From NCBI RefSeq assembly GCF_029873635.1, contig NC_080422.1, positions 11,811,764-11,875,763 on the forward strand: DNA of 64,000 nt, written 5' to 3'. The notes under the pieces were generated by a model. The model saw only the letters and a list, made by a program, of their open reading frames with translations. It made no database searches and was not told the DNA's origin. Of the stretch, positions 1-10,302 are shown piece after piece. The stretch comes from Malania oleifera. Lineage: Eukaryota > Streptophyta > Magnoliopsida > Santalales > Ximeniaceae. The position numbers and the translations under genes were made by a program. Positions within the stretch are counted from its first letter, which is position 1. Every line of letters begins with the position of its first letter.

Positions 1-1498
1 CATGAGTACCACCTTAGCCAATAAGTGTTCTGCCCCCTCTTCTCAATGGCACAACAATATACTCCTCTAAGAGTGAAGAATGGTTTTGTGAAGGCAAGAT
101 AGGACCTAAAGTTCTATTTCCTCCTCTTAGAACTGACATAGACATGGAATGGAAGGTAATCGTGTAAAAATAAAAGCAACAAAAAAAAAGGAAGAAATGT
201 TGTTTTGGGGGTTTTAATTAAGCAGGTCTGTTAGGATATGATAGGCTTAGAATCATGTGAATCAATGGATTCGGATTGACTTGTTTAGATACTTACATTC
301 AGGGGTGAATCGATAAATTCAACATTGACTCAATTGTTTTTTAATTTGCTAGTGAGATTTGAATCAGATTGTTGTGGAATTGATAGAAACCAAATCATGA
401 ATCATAAGATTCTAACAACTATGGCACGTATGGTAAAATCTCGAAGTATATCAGATGATGCAGAATCATAGCCACACAGTTCTCGAATCTCATCCAAAAC
501 CAAACTGCATTTTGTCCGCAGATTCACTCATATCAACACTATCACTATCCAACTTACCAACCCATCTTTCCTTCTCCTTACTCTCTCACCTCCTTCATAT
601 ACCCTAGTGTAAGCCCGTCCCTCAGCAAACACCAACAGCAGCTTCTTGATCAAGCTTTCATCCTGGCAACAATCTTCTAAAACCAAAAGCACAGGAGCAT
701 CAATTCAACTAGAATCCCGAGACTTAACAGAACTACTAACGTTCCTAGTCAGAATCCACTGTGCAGGATTCACCCTGTCACATACCCCCATCCCCCACCC
801 CAAGGTGTTCTGCAATGGAAGAACTGGATTCCTTTTTGTGCAGTATGGATGTGGCATTGAGGTTGCTCGGAGAGAGGGGCAGGGCTGGCTCCTTCTCCAC
901 ATGAGAGATAGAACTAACAGGCTTATTCAATCCCTTTTTAGAACTTGGAAGGGACTGTTACAACCCATTGAGTGTTGGGCCTCTGCCTTCTTGAATATCT
1001 AAATGGGCAGAAACATGGGGCTGCGCATGCCGGATCCAAGACTAGCCCACTTGCTTAATAATAGGCCCAGACCAAGAACAATGTTATGCATCCCTGGCCA
1101 AGATCACTCCCTTGACATCCCTTGCGTAATGTCTCGTCAAACCCTAGCCACCACTGCCATGAGCTGCTTGCCCTTTTTCGCACCTCATCTTCGGGGCTTC
1201 TTTAATCCATCTCCAGTTAATTTCCTCTGCAAAATGCAAATTTTCACCATACTTTGCACAGACATGATCACTCCTGCGTTAACACTTTCTTCCATGATCA
1301 AGGTTCTCAAAGCCTTGTAGGTACTCCTTAGGTGGCCTTTTTTGATTGCCTCAAATTATGGTCATTCACCATACAAGGAAGATCCTTACCTGAATCCTCC
1401 ACCAACATTCAAACTCACTCGCAAAACTCCTTCAACCATCATCACGAAGACCTCTTGGGATGAATAAATGAATACAACAAAATTTTCCAATTCCACCC
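1..1498. other. Left flank, no recognised gene
   Basis: I recognise no gene here. Open stretches at 646-1002 and 1003-1320 on the plus strand encode peptides of 118 and 105 residues without a motif I know and without convincing codon structure, so I do not call them genes. The segment is a pyrimidine-rich and adenine-rich mix. Because the tRNase Z gene on the minus strand starts at 8788 and only its first two exons are seen, this stretch could be intron of that gene, but nothing in it proves so. Confidence 0.4.
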
Positions 1499-1678
1499 TG
1501 TTGAGATATTTATATTTTTAAGTATTATTATAGTATGCCAATTAGTGAGAGTTAGTAAGGGTATTATTGTCATTAGAATGTATTTGATTTGTACTATAAA
1601 TAGAGGAAGAGACCTATCTTCAAGTTAGGTCATTAATTTAATCAAAAATCAAAGCATGATCCAACCTAAACCCTATCA
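1499..1678 (+). repeat. 5' LTR of the copia element
   Basis: It begins TGTTGAGATATT and matches the stretch starting at 6742. Shared segments include TTAGTGAGAGTTAGTAAGGG and the TATA region TATAAATAGAGGAAGAGACC (about 1597-1616). The end is uncertain; similarity fades after CCAACCTAA near 1670-1680. At about 180 bp it is short for copia LTRs. Confidence 0.75.
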
Positions 1679-2247
1679 TACTCAGCCGCCACAGGAAAAC
1701 ACATTCCTGTCGCTGCCCTTCTCAAATCTGCCTCCACCCTTCACTATTTAACAGAACAAACAATAGCCAAAAACAGAATCCTCCGAAGTCTACCCCCACA
1801 AAACCCCATCGCGGAGAAACAGCCCCACGCACTGCCATGCACCGGCCAACTTCCGGCAGTGCCGACCCCACACGCCCGCGCATGAGAGAGTTTCTGGTCA
1901 CCTTTTTCTTTTTTTCCCTTTGCCATGTTCTTATTCCTTCTCTAGGCAATATTATCAAGCTGTTGGGCATGTTTTTTGCCCAAAGATCGAACCTTTTTCG
2001 ACCATGCACTCGTGGCAATCCATTAGTTTTTGTTCAGTGTTTGTAAAGGATTCTTTGTGAGTTTCTTGGAGCAGTGGCAGTGTTCATAAGTTAAGATTGT
2101 GAAGCTATGGCAGTGCTATCTCAGTTGGTAATTCGTTCACCCCGTTCGTGTTCATTTCGGTGCTTCACATAGTTTGAGATTTTCCCGATTAGTTTTGATT
2201 GCTCTTCTTGTTTGACATTGGTGTGGCTACAAGTTTGTGAGTGTGCA

Positions 2248-2990
2248 ATGGAGTCTATGAATCCCAAAAATATGTTTCCTTCATCTCTGCCACAGATAAC
2301 AACTCAAAAGTTGGACAAAAAGAATTATGTTCAATGGTCTAAAGTTGTTCGAGTTTATTTAGCAGGATTACGAAAATCTGACCACTTGCTCCAATCTGAT
2401 CCTTCCAATGAGAAGAGAAAAGAAGTGTGGATTCAAGAAGATGCTTTGATTGTTTCCCTCTTGTGGAATTCGATGGAACCACAAATTGCACGGATGTGTA
2501 TGTGTCTCAATACGTGTAAGGAGATTTGAGATTATGCCAAGCTTTTATACTCTAGTGACATTACACGTATGTATGATTTGTCCCAGGAGCCCTTTCAGTT
2601 ACAACAAGAAGATTAGGAGCATAGCAGATTATTTTGGAGAGATGAAGTGTATTCAAAAGGAGCTTAAGATTGTGCAACCTATAACCGCCAACATTCGTGA
2701 GATGTAGAAGCAAAGGGTGCAGACGGCAGTTCTTCAGGTTTTAGTGGACTTGAGACCTTAGTTTGAGGTAGTCCAGTCCTAGATACTTAGTAGTGCAAAG
2801 TTGCCATCATTTTCTGATGTTTATTCTTCAACTCTTGCATCTAGCTCTGAGAGGACAGCCTTTGCTACACAGGGTGATTCTAGTTCTCTACCAAACAATC
2901 GCAGAAGTTATCAAGGTGGTTCAAGTGGCCGTGGTGGTAGAGATGGACGAGGTAGAGGCAGTGAGGCACTCCTTGCAAGTGCACTCATTG
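2248..2990 (+). pseudogene. Copia gag remnant
   Basis: The start MESMNPKN is followed by a segment typical of plant copia Gag (UBN2/Retrotran_gag family): KLDKKNYVQWSKVVRVYLAG, then WIQEDALIVSLLWNSM. Gag forms the particle that packages element RNA. The first frame stops at 2529 and the similarity continues in another frame (IADYFGEMKCIQKELK, near 2620-2670). A glycine/arginine-rich stretch (GRGGRDGRGRG, near 2925-2960) marks the C-terminal nucleic-acid-binding part, but no CCHC zinc knuckle is visible. Broken and non-functional. Confidence 0.8.
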
Positions 2991-3289
2991 AGGACGAAGT
3001 AATCATACTATTGAGCAGTGTTGGGATCTCCATGGTAGACCTTCACATGTTGCTACTACAGCCACCAATGACTTCACACCTTTGGGGGCAGCCAATGCAA
3101 CCACCACCGACTCCACACCTTTGGGGTCAAGTGGGGGCCAACATACTGTATCCATGTCAGAGGAAGAGTATTCCAAATTCCAGTAGTATCAAGCGTCATA
3201 ACAAGCTTCTCTTCTCATTGCATCTCTTGGCCAAACAAGTAATCCCACAGTAAGCCTGTCATCCAGTACTTCTCATCCTAGTCCTTAGG

Positions 3290-4850
3290 TCACAAACTCC
3301 GTTGCCATTCATTATATCACAGGTATACCTAATTTCTTCTCCACTCTTCAATATCCTACAAATTTACCTTGTATTACTCTTGCTGGTGGATCCACCACTG
3401 CAGTCAAGGGAATTGGAACTATAAATTCCACTTCTTCTATTTCTTTTCCTTCGATTTGGTATATTCCCAAATTTCCTTTCAATCTTACGTCCGTAATCAA
3501 GATTATTAAATCTATGAATTGTTTAGTAACATTCTTCCTTGATTTTGTGGTTATTCAGGATTTGAAGACAAGGAAGAAGAATGGCGGAGGGTGTGAAGCT
3601 GGTTGACCTTATCACTTTGAGGCGCTATCTCCTTCTACCGCCTGCACCGTTGCTGCCACATCTCTCCAAATTCATTGTCATCTTGGTCATCCTTCACTAG
3701 AAAATTTAAGATGTCTTGTTCCTGATTTGAGTAATGTGTTTAGTCTTGATTGTGACTCTTGTCAATTGAGAAAGCACCATCATGTCCTTTTGCTTCCCAA
3801 GTCAACAAATAGGCTGCAAGCCCTTTCATGTTAGTCCATTCTGATGTTTAGGGTGTTGGGAATAAAGAACAAATTCCCGAAACCTGTGAGAAACAAAATA
3901 GAGAAAAATAACGCCAAAGAAAAATCAATCACACGCACAAGACAATATTTACGTGGTTCGGCAATTTTGCCTACGTCCACGGAGTTGCAGGGATTTCAAT
4001 ATTATCAGGAAGAAAACACAAAGAGTGCGGCGATACAATGCTTTCCCTCTCGCTCTCTCGCAAGTACAACCACACGAACCCTAATCACCCGAAAGCAATC
4101 CTTTTTAAATGTTGCGCCTAAGGTTCCGTTCCGAATGGGCTCCAAAAACGGCCCAAGCCTTCGCTCCATGGACTAAGCCTTAGGATAGAAATCTCTAATT
4201 AAATAAGGGTCGGGTCAACATCCAAATTAAAACACAACTTGGCTCCACAAAAGCCCAACATAGGGTTATAGTGGAGTTGTGTCCAAGTGGGATTTCTAGT
4301 ACTTTGTAACCTTTGTAGATGATTCAAGAATGACTTGGCTATATTTAATAAAAGATTGTTCAGAGTTATTTCATATATTTTGTTCCTTTTATCCCGAAAT
4401 AAAAACTCAATCTGGTTTGCCAATTTGAATAATTCGAAGTGATAATGCTAAAAAGTGCTTCAGTTCACAATTCACTACTAATATGACTCAGTCTGGTATT
4501 GTCAATCAATCATCTTGTGCCCAAACTCCTCAACAAAATGGGGTTGCGAAAAGGAAAAATAGACATATCCTTGAAATCAATCGCACCTTACTTCATCAGA
4601 TGCATGTACCTAAAGTGTTTTGGAGTGATGTTATACTTAGTGCTTGCTATCTGATCAACACGATGTCATCTTCTATTCTTAGGGGTTAAATTCCCTACTC
4701 CATTCTCTTTCCTAATTTACCTTTATTCTCTCTCCCTCCTCGTATATACAGGATTGTGTCCTTTGTTCATCAACTAACTCCTGGGGTGGATAAGTTGGAT
4801 CCTCGTGCTATAAAATGTGTCTTTCTAGGCTACTCATATACTCCCTTTAT
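3290..4850 (+). pseudogene. Copia protease and integrase remnant
   Basis: Near 3300-3570 the protease-linker pattern of plant copia elements can be read (ITLAGGSTTAVKGIGT, IWYIPKFPFNLTSV), but the catalytic DSGA is not recognisable. The GAG-pre-integrase motif follows (LQIHCHLGHPSLENL, near 3660-3710). The integrase core is cut at 3853 by a solo LTR and resumes after 4265 with FVTFVDDSRMTWLY (near 4295-4340), SDNAK, then SGIVNQSSCAQTPQQNGVA and KRKNRHILEI (4490-4570). The C-terminal signature DKLDPRAIKCVFLGYS ends near 4830. Several stops separate these pieces. In the family these proteins mature the polyprotein and insert the cDNA. Confidence 0.85.
3854..4260. mobile_element. Solo LTR, 407 bp, nested in copia integrase
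   Basis: The insert runs from TGTTGGG to CCCAACA, a perfect 7-bp terminal inverted pair with the TG...CA ends of an LTR. The 5-bp target TAGGG occurs directly on both sides (3849-3853 and 4261-4265). The integrase reading resumes after it, so these are exact insertion limits. No internal coding region and no second LTR are present, so it is a solo LTR left by recombination between the LTRs of a complete element. Inside, near 3950-3985, is the plant LTR motif ACGTGGTTCGGC followed by GCCTACGTCCACGG, which can pair as a hairpin. Confidence 0.9.
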
Positions 4851-5289
4851 CATTGTTATAGTCCTGAGCTACATCACTTCTTTATTTCTATCGATGTTAC
4901 CTTCTTTGAGTCTACACCTACTACACCCAGTGCCTGAGTGCTTCTGAGCTCAATGAGTCTCTTCCTGCCTAATTTTCTAAATTATACTTTGTTGTCCTTG
5001 CCCAACCAACCATCTGAGTCTCCATGTAATTCAAGTCCTTCTCATCATCTTGATCATCCTAATTTACAAGTGTGTTCACAATAGTGGCTCCAAGGAAGAG
5101 CATCCCCTCTAGCTTCTACTACCACACCTCTAGTGATTATCATATTCCCCATGATGTTGATCCTCCCATTGCTGTTTGGAAATGTAAATCACATGCACCC
5201 AGCATCCCATTTCCAACTATGTTTTTTATGACTTCTTATCACCCTCCTATTATTGTTTTATTACTGCTCTATCATCTACTACTCTTCCT

Positions 5290-6582
5290 AAATCTATTTC
5301 AAAAGCCTTAGCCCACTTTGGGGGGAGGAATGCTAGGGTTGAAGAGATGAATGCTTTACAGGACAATGGCACTTGGAACTTGGTATCTCTTCCTCCTGAC
5401 AAGTCTGCAGATGGTTGTCGCTAGATATACATTGTGAAAGTAGGCACTGATGGTTTTGTGGCTCGTCTAAAGGTGTGTTTGTTGCTAAGGGGTATACTCA
5501 AGTGTATGATTTGGATTATTCAAACACATTTTCTCCAGTTGCCAACTTACATCAATATGTCTTTTCATCTCCTTGGCTACTACTTGTCACTGGCCTCTAC
5601 ATCAGCTAGATGTGAAAAATTCTTGCATGATGATCTTGAGAAGGAGGTCTATATGGAGCAAACACCTGGATTTGTTGCTAGGGAGAGTCAAGCTTAGTGT
5701 GTGGGCTCAAGAAGGCACTATGGTTTTAAACAGTCTCCCACAACATGGTTTGGTCGTTTCAGTGTTGTAGTACTAGAGTTTGGTCTTCAACAGTGTGCAG
5801 TGGATAATTCTGTGTTTTATCATCATACTTCATCGAGTAGGATCCTTCTTGTTGTTTATGTGGATGATATTGTTATTGCAGGTGATGATGATAAAGGTAT
5901 TCAGAGTCTCAAACTTTTTCTACAAATTAAGTTTCAAACCAAGGATTTGGGACCATTGAAATACTTCTTGTGTATAGAAGTATTTAGATCTCATACAGGA
6001 ACTATTTTGTCACAGAGGAAGTATGTTCTTGATACGTTGGATGAAACTAGATTGTTAGGATCCAAGACTGATTGATACACCCATGGATCCTAACAGCAAG
6101 TTAGAGTTGGATATGAGTGGTTTGAAACCTAATCTTGGACAATACCGGAGATTTGTTAAAAAATTGAATTATCTCATAGTCACTTGGTCAAATATATCTT
6201 TTGCAACAATTGTTGTGAGTTAATTTCTATATTCTCTTAGGACAAATCATTGGGACGCAATAATTTGCATTTTGAGATATCTCAAAGGTGCATCTGGGAG
6301 AGGTTTTTATATCGTCATCAGTGTCACACTTATATCTATGGGTATACAGATGCAGATTGGGGTGGGTCGCCGAATGACCAAAGATTCATAATTAGGTATT
6401 GTATCGTGGTTGGTGGTAATTTGGTTTCTTGGAAGAGTAAGAAACAAACTGTGGTGGCCAGGTCAAGCACTAAATCAGAATATAAAGCTATGACTAACAC
6501 TACTTGTGAACTTGGTCTGGCTAAAGTTCATGTTGGAAGAATTGGGTTTTCCACATTCTTAGCCTATAAATTTAATGTGTGA
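5290..6582 (+). pseudogene. Copia reverse transcriptase and RNase H remnant
   Basis: The reverse transcriptase starts with the MNALQDNGTWNLVSLP region (near 5348-5395) and continues through YGFKQSPTTWF (5720) to the catalytic YVDDIVIAGDD (near 5855-5890). The DLGPLKYFLCIEV block follows (near 5945). RNase H is represented by YTDADWGGSPNDQR and SWKSKKQTVVARSSTKSEY (6345-6485). Stops and frame changes occur between 5424 and 5700 and at 6075, 6240 and 6582. A degenerate tail (HEQMKHTTDLFTKAL) reaches about 6670. The domain order protease-integrase-RT-RNase H identifies copia rather than gypsy. Confidence 0.9.
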
Positions 6583-6741
6583 TAATCAAGTTGCTCTTCA
6601 TATTGCCTCCAACCCAGTCATTCATGAGCAGATGAAACACACTACTGATTTGTTTACCAAAGCTTTGGGGGGGTGCTTGTGTTAAATTTATTTGTAACAA
6701 GCTAGGAGCATATGACATTTATGCTCCAGCTTGAGGGGGAG

Positions 6742-6908
6742 TGTTAGAGGTTATTTATGTCTTTTAATATTTTCTAATTAGTGAGAGTTAGTAAGGGTAC
6801 TACTGCCATTAGAATGTATTTGATTTGTATTATAAATAGAGGAAGAGACCTATCTTCAAGTTAGCTCATTCATTTAATCAAAATCTCAATACACACCAAA
6901 CCTAATTC
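6742..6908 (+). repeat. 3' LTR of the copia element, with polypurine tract
   Basis: It starts TGTTAGAGG directly after the purine-rich tract GCTTGAGGGGGA (about 6729-6741), which primes plus-strand DNA synthesis in such elements. It shares the TTAGTGAGAGTTAGTAAGGG block and TATAAATAGAGGAAGAGACC with the 5' LTR. The right limit is approximate. Confidence 0.75.
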
Positions 6909-7641
6909 AAAGAATTTTCCTTCCCTAGTGAACCTAATCATCATCTAATACTCCACCCTCCCAAATCTTATTTTATTTGAGGATCTTCCTAACCATCCCA
7001 CCACTCTGACAAGCCATCTACAAACAATCTGCCACCAAAGAAACCCTAACACATTGATTACAAGCTGGAATTCTCAAAAGCAAAGAAACAAACCACCCAC
7101 CCCTATTCTCTCTAGAGTAGCCTTTGAGCTGCATTGTCTTCTGAGACACAACTTCTCTCACGACAAGCCATTAATGATTACATCATTACAAAACCAAACA
7201 GGAACGAGGGCTACGAGAAGGGAGAGAGGGGGAGTGAAAATGAGAATGCACACCAAAGCCACTATTGAAGTATATGCGAATAATAGAAGGAATCCACCCC
7301 CCTTACACCACCAACCCCCAGCACCTTTCAAGAACCTGATCTGCAACATCCAAGTTATATAGCAGCAAAGTAACTATAAAGTAGTACAAGAATGATTGAA
7401 GAAACCATAATTACAAGAAAAAAGTGCAAGATGGGCTCCAAGTTTCTAATATCTAATTCTCAATGTCAGAAGGGAGAAATTACTTCTTTTCCTTTTTAAA
7501 GCTATACAAAGCCTTGAAGGTTCCATGCAACAAAAATCTAGTTCATGTAGAATTTCACCATAACTTTAGTGAAATGATTGATAACAAAATCTATTTTAAT
7601 TTACAAAAGTAGAAATATTAATACCATGATAAAAAATATAT
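6909..7641. other. No recognised gene; possible intron 2 of tRNase Z
   Basis: I found no coding signal I can defend. I looked on the minus strand for the next tRNase Z block expected after exon 2 and did not see it. The stretch is either intron DNA or flank left after truncation of that gene. Confidence 0.4.
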
Positions 7642-7790
7642 TAAAAAAAAAGGCAGCCCGGTGCACAAAGCTCCCACATATGAGGGGTCCGCAAAAAGGG
7701 CGGACCACAATGGGTCTATAGTATGCAGCCTTACCTTGCATTTTTGCAGGAGGCTGTTTCCACACCTCAACCGTGACCTCCAGGTCACAC
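7642..7790 (-). mobile_element. Au-like tRNA-derived SINE, 5' truncated
   Basis: Read on the minus strand, the order is GTGACCTGGAGGTCACGG, then GAAACAGCCTCCTGC, then GGTAAGGCTGC, then GACCCATTGTGGTCCGCCC, then GGGAGCTTTGTGCACCGGGC, and a T run. This is the recognisable 3' two thirds of the plant Au SINE. The B box is degenerate and the 5' head is absent. I saw no clear target duplication. It lies about 95 bp downstream of the exon 2 splice donor of the tRNase Z gene, in the same orientation. Confidence 0.85.
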
Positions 7791-7885
7791 AGCCATAACA
7801 GACATGAATTTCAAATAGCATTCAGAACTGTTGCTTTTCAACCACAATGAACTACTTGCTAATGTGACCAGAGTCCAAGGTTTAC

Positions 7886-8788
7886 CTCGCCAGCATTGAA
7901 TATAAATCTCTGTTTGTCGAAGAAAAGCAAGACTGATGGAGATGTATCCTGAGTATCCATTCCAGTCCCCAGAATCTGAATATTTAAAAAAAAAAAATAC
8001 AATTAAGATTCCATATTTTACTAATAAAAAGAGTGACAAAAACCACTAATCAATCTTAGCGCCTAGATTCATACAAGGCGATCCAGAATTCTGAAAATAT
8101 CATAAATTCCAAGTCCAAGTCAGTGACACACTGACACCAAAAGGCCGCAATCCAAAAAACTGCTTAAAAGAAGATTGAAATTTTTTTAAAGCCCTCTTCC
8201 AAAACCCAGAACTCAAAAATTAATTCAAAACTTGAAATTTATTCAAAATCTCAGTAGATCAAACCCAAGGAATCCAAAAACGACAAAAAAATTCGAATTT
8301 TTTTATAAAAATCCCTAGACAAACCCAAAATGCAGCAAACGCAGCTCATGAAAACCCCAATAAACGAATACGCACAAATGCAAAGACCACCATACCTGAA
8401 CATAGCAGATGGTATTGACAGGATTGAGCTTCCTAACCTTCAACTTAAGCGTCTTGGGCTTGTCACTCTTATCTCTACCTTCAGCTCTTTTTTTGTTGAA
8501 TCCAATGGTCTCAGTCTCTTCCATGGTCAATCCTTTGTCTCTGCTGTCCCTACTGTTACTCTCCCTAAAAGAACTGTTGTGTCTGCGAGTAAAATGGAGA
8601 GGGCGAGAATAGTTTCGTTGCCAGCGAGAAGAGGAAGCGAAAACCGAAAAGAGAGAAGTGGGTCTAGAAGCAGAGCGTCTGGGCTTGGAGAGTAGAGAGG
8701 AGGAAAGAGAGGAGGGCTTGAAAGGGGAAAGAAGACAAGTATGGTTCGCAGAGAAGAATAGGAAACGCAGATTCGCTATTTGAAGCAT
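7886..8788 (-). CDS. TRZ: tRNase Z long form, exons 1 and 2 (gene 5' end)
   Basis: Exon 1 is 8788-8396 (131 codons) and exon 2 is 7975-7886 (30 codons), joined in phase 0. The 420-bp intron starts GTATGG and ends TTCAG. After exon 2 a GTAAAC donor follows, so more exons are expected. The protein starts with a basic, serine-rich stretch (MLQIANLRFLFFSANH, residues 1-16, then many S/R/P), typical of a mitochondrial or plastid targeting peptide. After it come KTLKLKVRKLNPVNTICYVQ (about 112-131) and ILGTGMDTQDTSPSVLLFF with FIFNAGE (132-161), which I recognise as the N-terminal block of plant TRZ3/TRZ4, the ELAC2-like long tRNase Z. The family cleaves the 3' trailer from precursor tRNAs. The catalytic metal-binding HxHxDH part would lie further downstream and is not seen here. 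Either intron 2 is long and holds the SINE and copia element, or the gene is truncated. Confidence 0.85.
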
Positions 8789-8940
8789 TGTCTCACAAAG
8801 GTCTCCCCTTGGGAGGGAGTTTTAGGAGGGGACAAGCATGGAGGTAACAAAGAACAGATTGTAGCAGCTCGCGCAACTATGCTGTGCAAATCTCTCTTAC
8901 CAGACATTTTATTTTTCTTAGAAGTAAAATTAGTTAAAAA
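8789..8940. other. Upstream region of tRNase Z
   Basis: This is the presumed 5' UTR and proximal promoter of the tRNase Z gene. I saw no clear TATA box at a standard distance. AT-rich DNA begins beyond about 8900. Confidence 0.4.
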
Positions 8941-10105
8941 AAATTAAGGTATGTTTGGCATTATTTTTTATTTTCTGATTTTGTTTCTCAATAGTGAAAA
9001 AATAGAAAATAAAAATATGTTTCTTTTTATTATTAGTGTTGCAGCCAAAAATTAATCGACTTTTGTGATCGTCTTTTTTAAGTAGATCGTCATTCGACCG
9101 TGATCACCCGAAAAAAATCAAATAATAATGACTTAGAGGACCCAAAGTGCCCTATAGGAGATCACTCTGATGTCTAAGTTAGAAATTGTGGGAGGCTCTA
9201 GGTTGCAATGATAATTAAAAAGTGAGGGAGAATCATATACGTACCACGTGAGATCCCTTTTTAATAGTGGTGAAGGTAGGCTCTCCTAAGACTCTCCTTC
9301 ACCTTAGGATTTATAAATGTGCCATTATGTAGTGGGAGTTACGAACAACTTATGGGTTGCAAGTAACTCATGCAAGTAACTTGCAGGCGGTTATGTAAGC
9401 CATCAATTGCTACTTTCGTAACCACGCCAGGTATTATTAATAGTTTAGTGGGAGTTGCACGAGACACCAAACGTTACCCAAAATCGACCTTACGATTTAG
9501 TTTTTTGTTTTTGTTACTAATTTTCTTTGTTAAAAAATTGAAAAATCAAATTTTATAGTTTTCACTTATTTTGACAACCTATTGTCAAATATTTTAATAT
9601 CTAGAAATAGGTTTTTTGGATTAAATTATTCATTTTATATATTTTTAAATTTAAATCAATTTTGATTGATCATATAAATTTAAATATAATTGAAAGAAAA
9701 ATATACATAATTTTAAAAAAATAATAATAATAAAGTCAATTACAAAAAAATTTTACTATTTTTCAATTGTCATGTCCAATAAAATTTTTATTGTTAAGTA
9801 AAATTTGAAAATAGAACAATTTAAAAGTAAAATAATTATAATAAATTTTATTTTTATTACAGTAATTTTTCAATGCGTATTATTTTTAATTTTATTATAT
9901 AATCATATTTTTATAATATTTTGATTTAAAGATGACAATGAGCATTTTTTAATTAAGTTTTTAATTTGTATTAGTTTTATAAATGTTAACTAAACAGGTT
10001 GTTGCTTTCTAGTTTTTAGTTTCTGTTTCTAGTTTTTGGTTTTTGTTTCTAGTTTTCGTTTCTCTAATTTTTTACAGTGATACCAAATGACCCCTTAGTA
10101 ATTTA
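8941..10105. repeat. Possible inverted-repeat DNA transposon remnant
   Basis: The left edge reads TTAAGGTATGTTTGGCAT. The right edge, read in reverse complement, starts TAAGGGGTCATTTGGTAT. These imperfect inverted ends, rich in the TTTGG core common in plant hAT or MITE-like elements, bound an AT-rich, non-coding interior. A GTTTCTAGTTTTTGG-type repeat sits inside the right end (10005-10070) and a similar stretch inside the left end. No transposase and no certain target duplication are visible, so the call is tentative. Confidence 0.3.
9037..9500. repeat. LTR-like repeat fragment
   Basis: This stretch has higher GC than its AT-rich surroundings. It starts TGTTGCAGCCAA and holds phrases that look like plant LTRs (GATCACTCTGATGTCTAAG near 9161, and a TATA-like TTTATAAATG near 9310). 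The right limit is unclear and no target duplication was found. It may be a solo LTR inside the inverted-repeat element. Confidence 0.3.
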
Positions 10106-10302
10106 TTTAGTTAATATTTTTAAATTAAGATATGTTTAAATTTTGATTAAATAATATTTATTTTTGTCCTTCAATTAAACAAAAATTAAAAAATATGATT
10201 GAAATAATAAAAATACAAATAATATACATCAAAAATATTATAATAAAAAAAGTATTGTGATTATTTACTTAATTATTAACTTTATAATTAAATTTACATA
10301 AC

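Larger units (their letters stand above)
1499..6908 (+). mobile_element. Degenerate Ty1/copia LTR retrotransposon
   Basis: A plus-strand element of about 5.4 kb, or about 5.0 kb without a nested solo LTR at 3854-4260. It has short related LTRs at both ends and domains in copia order: gag, protease, GAG-pre-integrase, integrase, reverse transcriptase, RNase H. All frames are broken by stops and shifts, so it cannot encode its own proteins. The outer limits come from the shared start TGTTRGAG and the decay of LTR similarity. I found neither a clear 5-bp target duplication nor a clean tRNA-complementary primer site, which suggests age or edge damage. Confidence 0.9.

Noticed and set aside
646-1320. 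Two adjacent open frames that could be a small gene
   Set aside because: No recognised motif, low-complexity flanks and no splice or promoter support; kept only as unassigned flank.
1494-6913. A target duplication for the copia element (CACC-type sequence on both sides)
   Set aside because: The match is imperfect and depends on where the LTR end is placed.
8330-8695. Plus-strand open frame of 121 residues over the tRNase Z first exon
   Set aside because: It lies antisense to exon 1, whose protein matches a known family.
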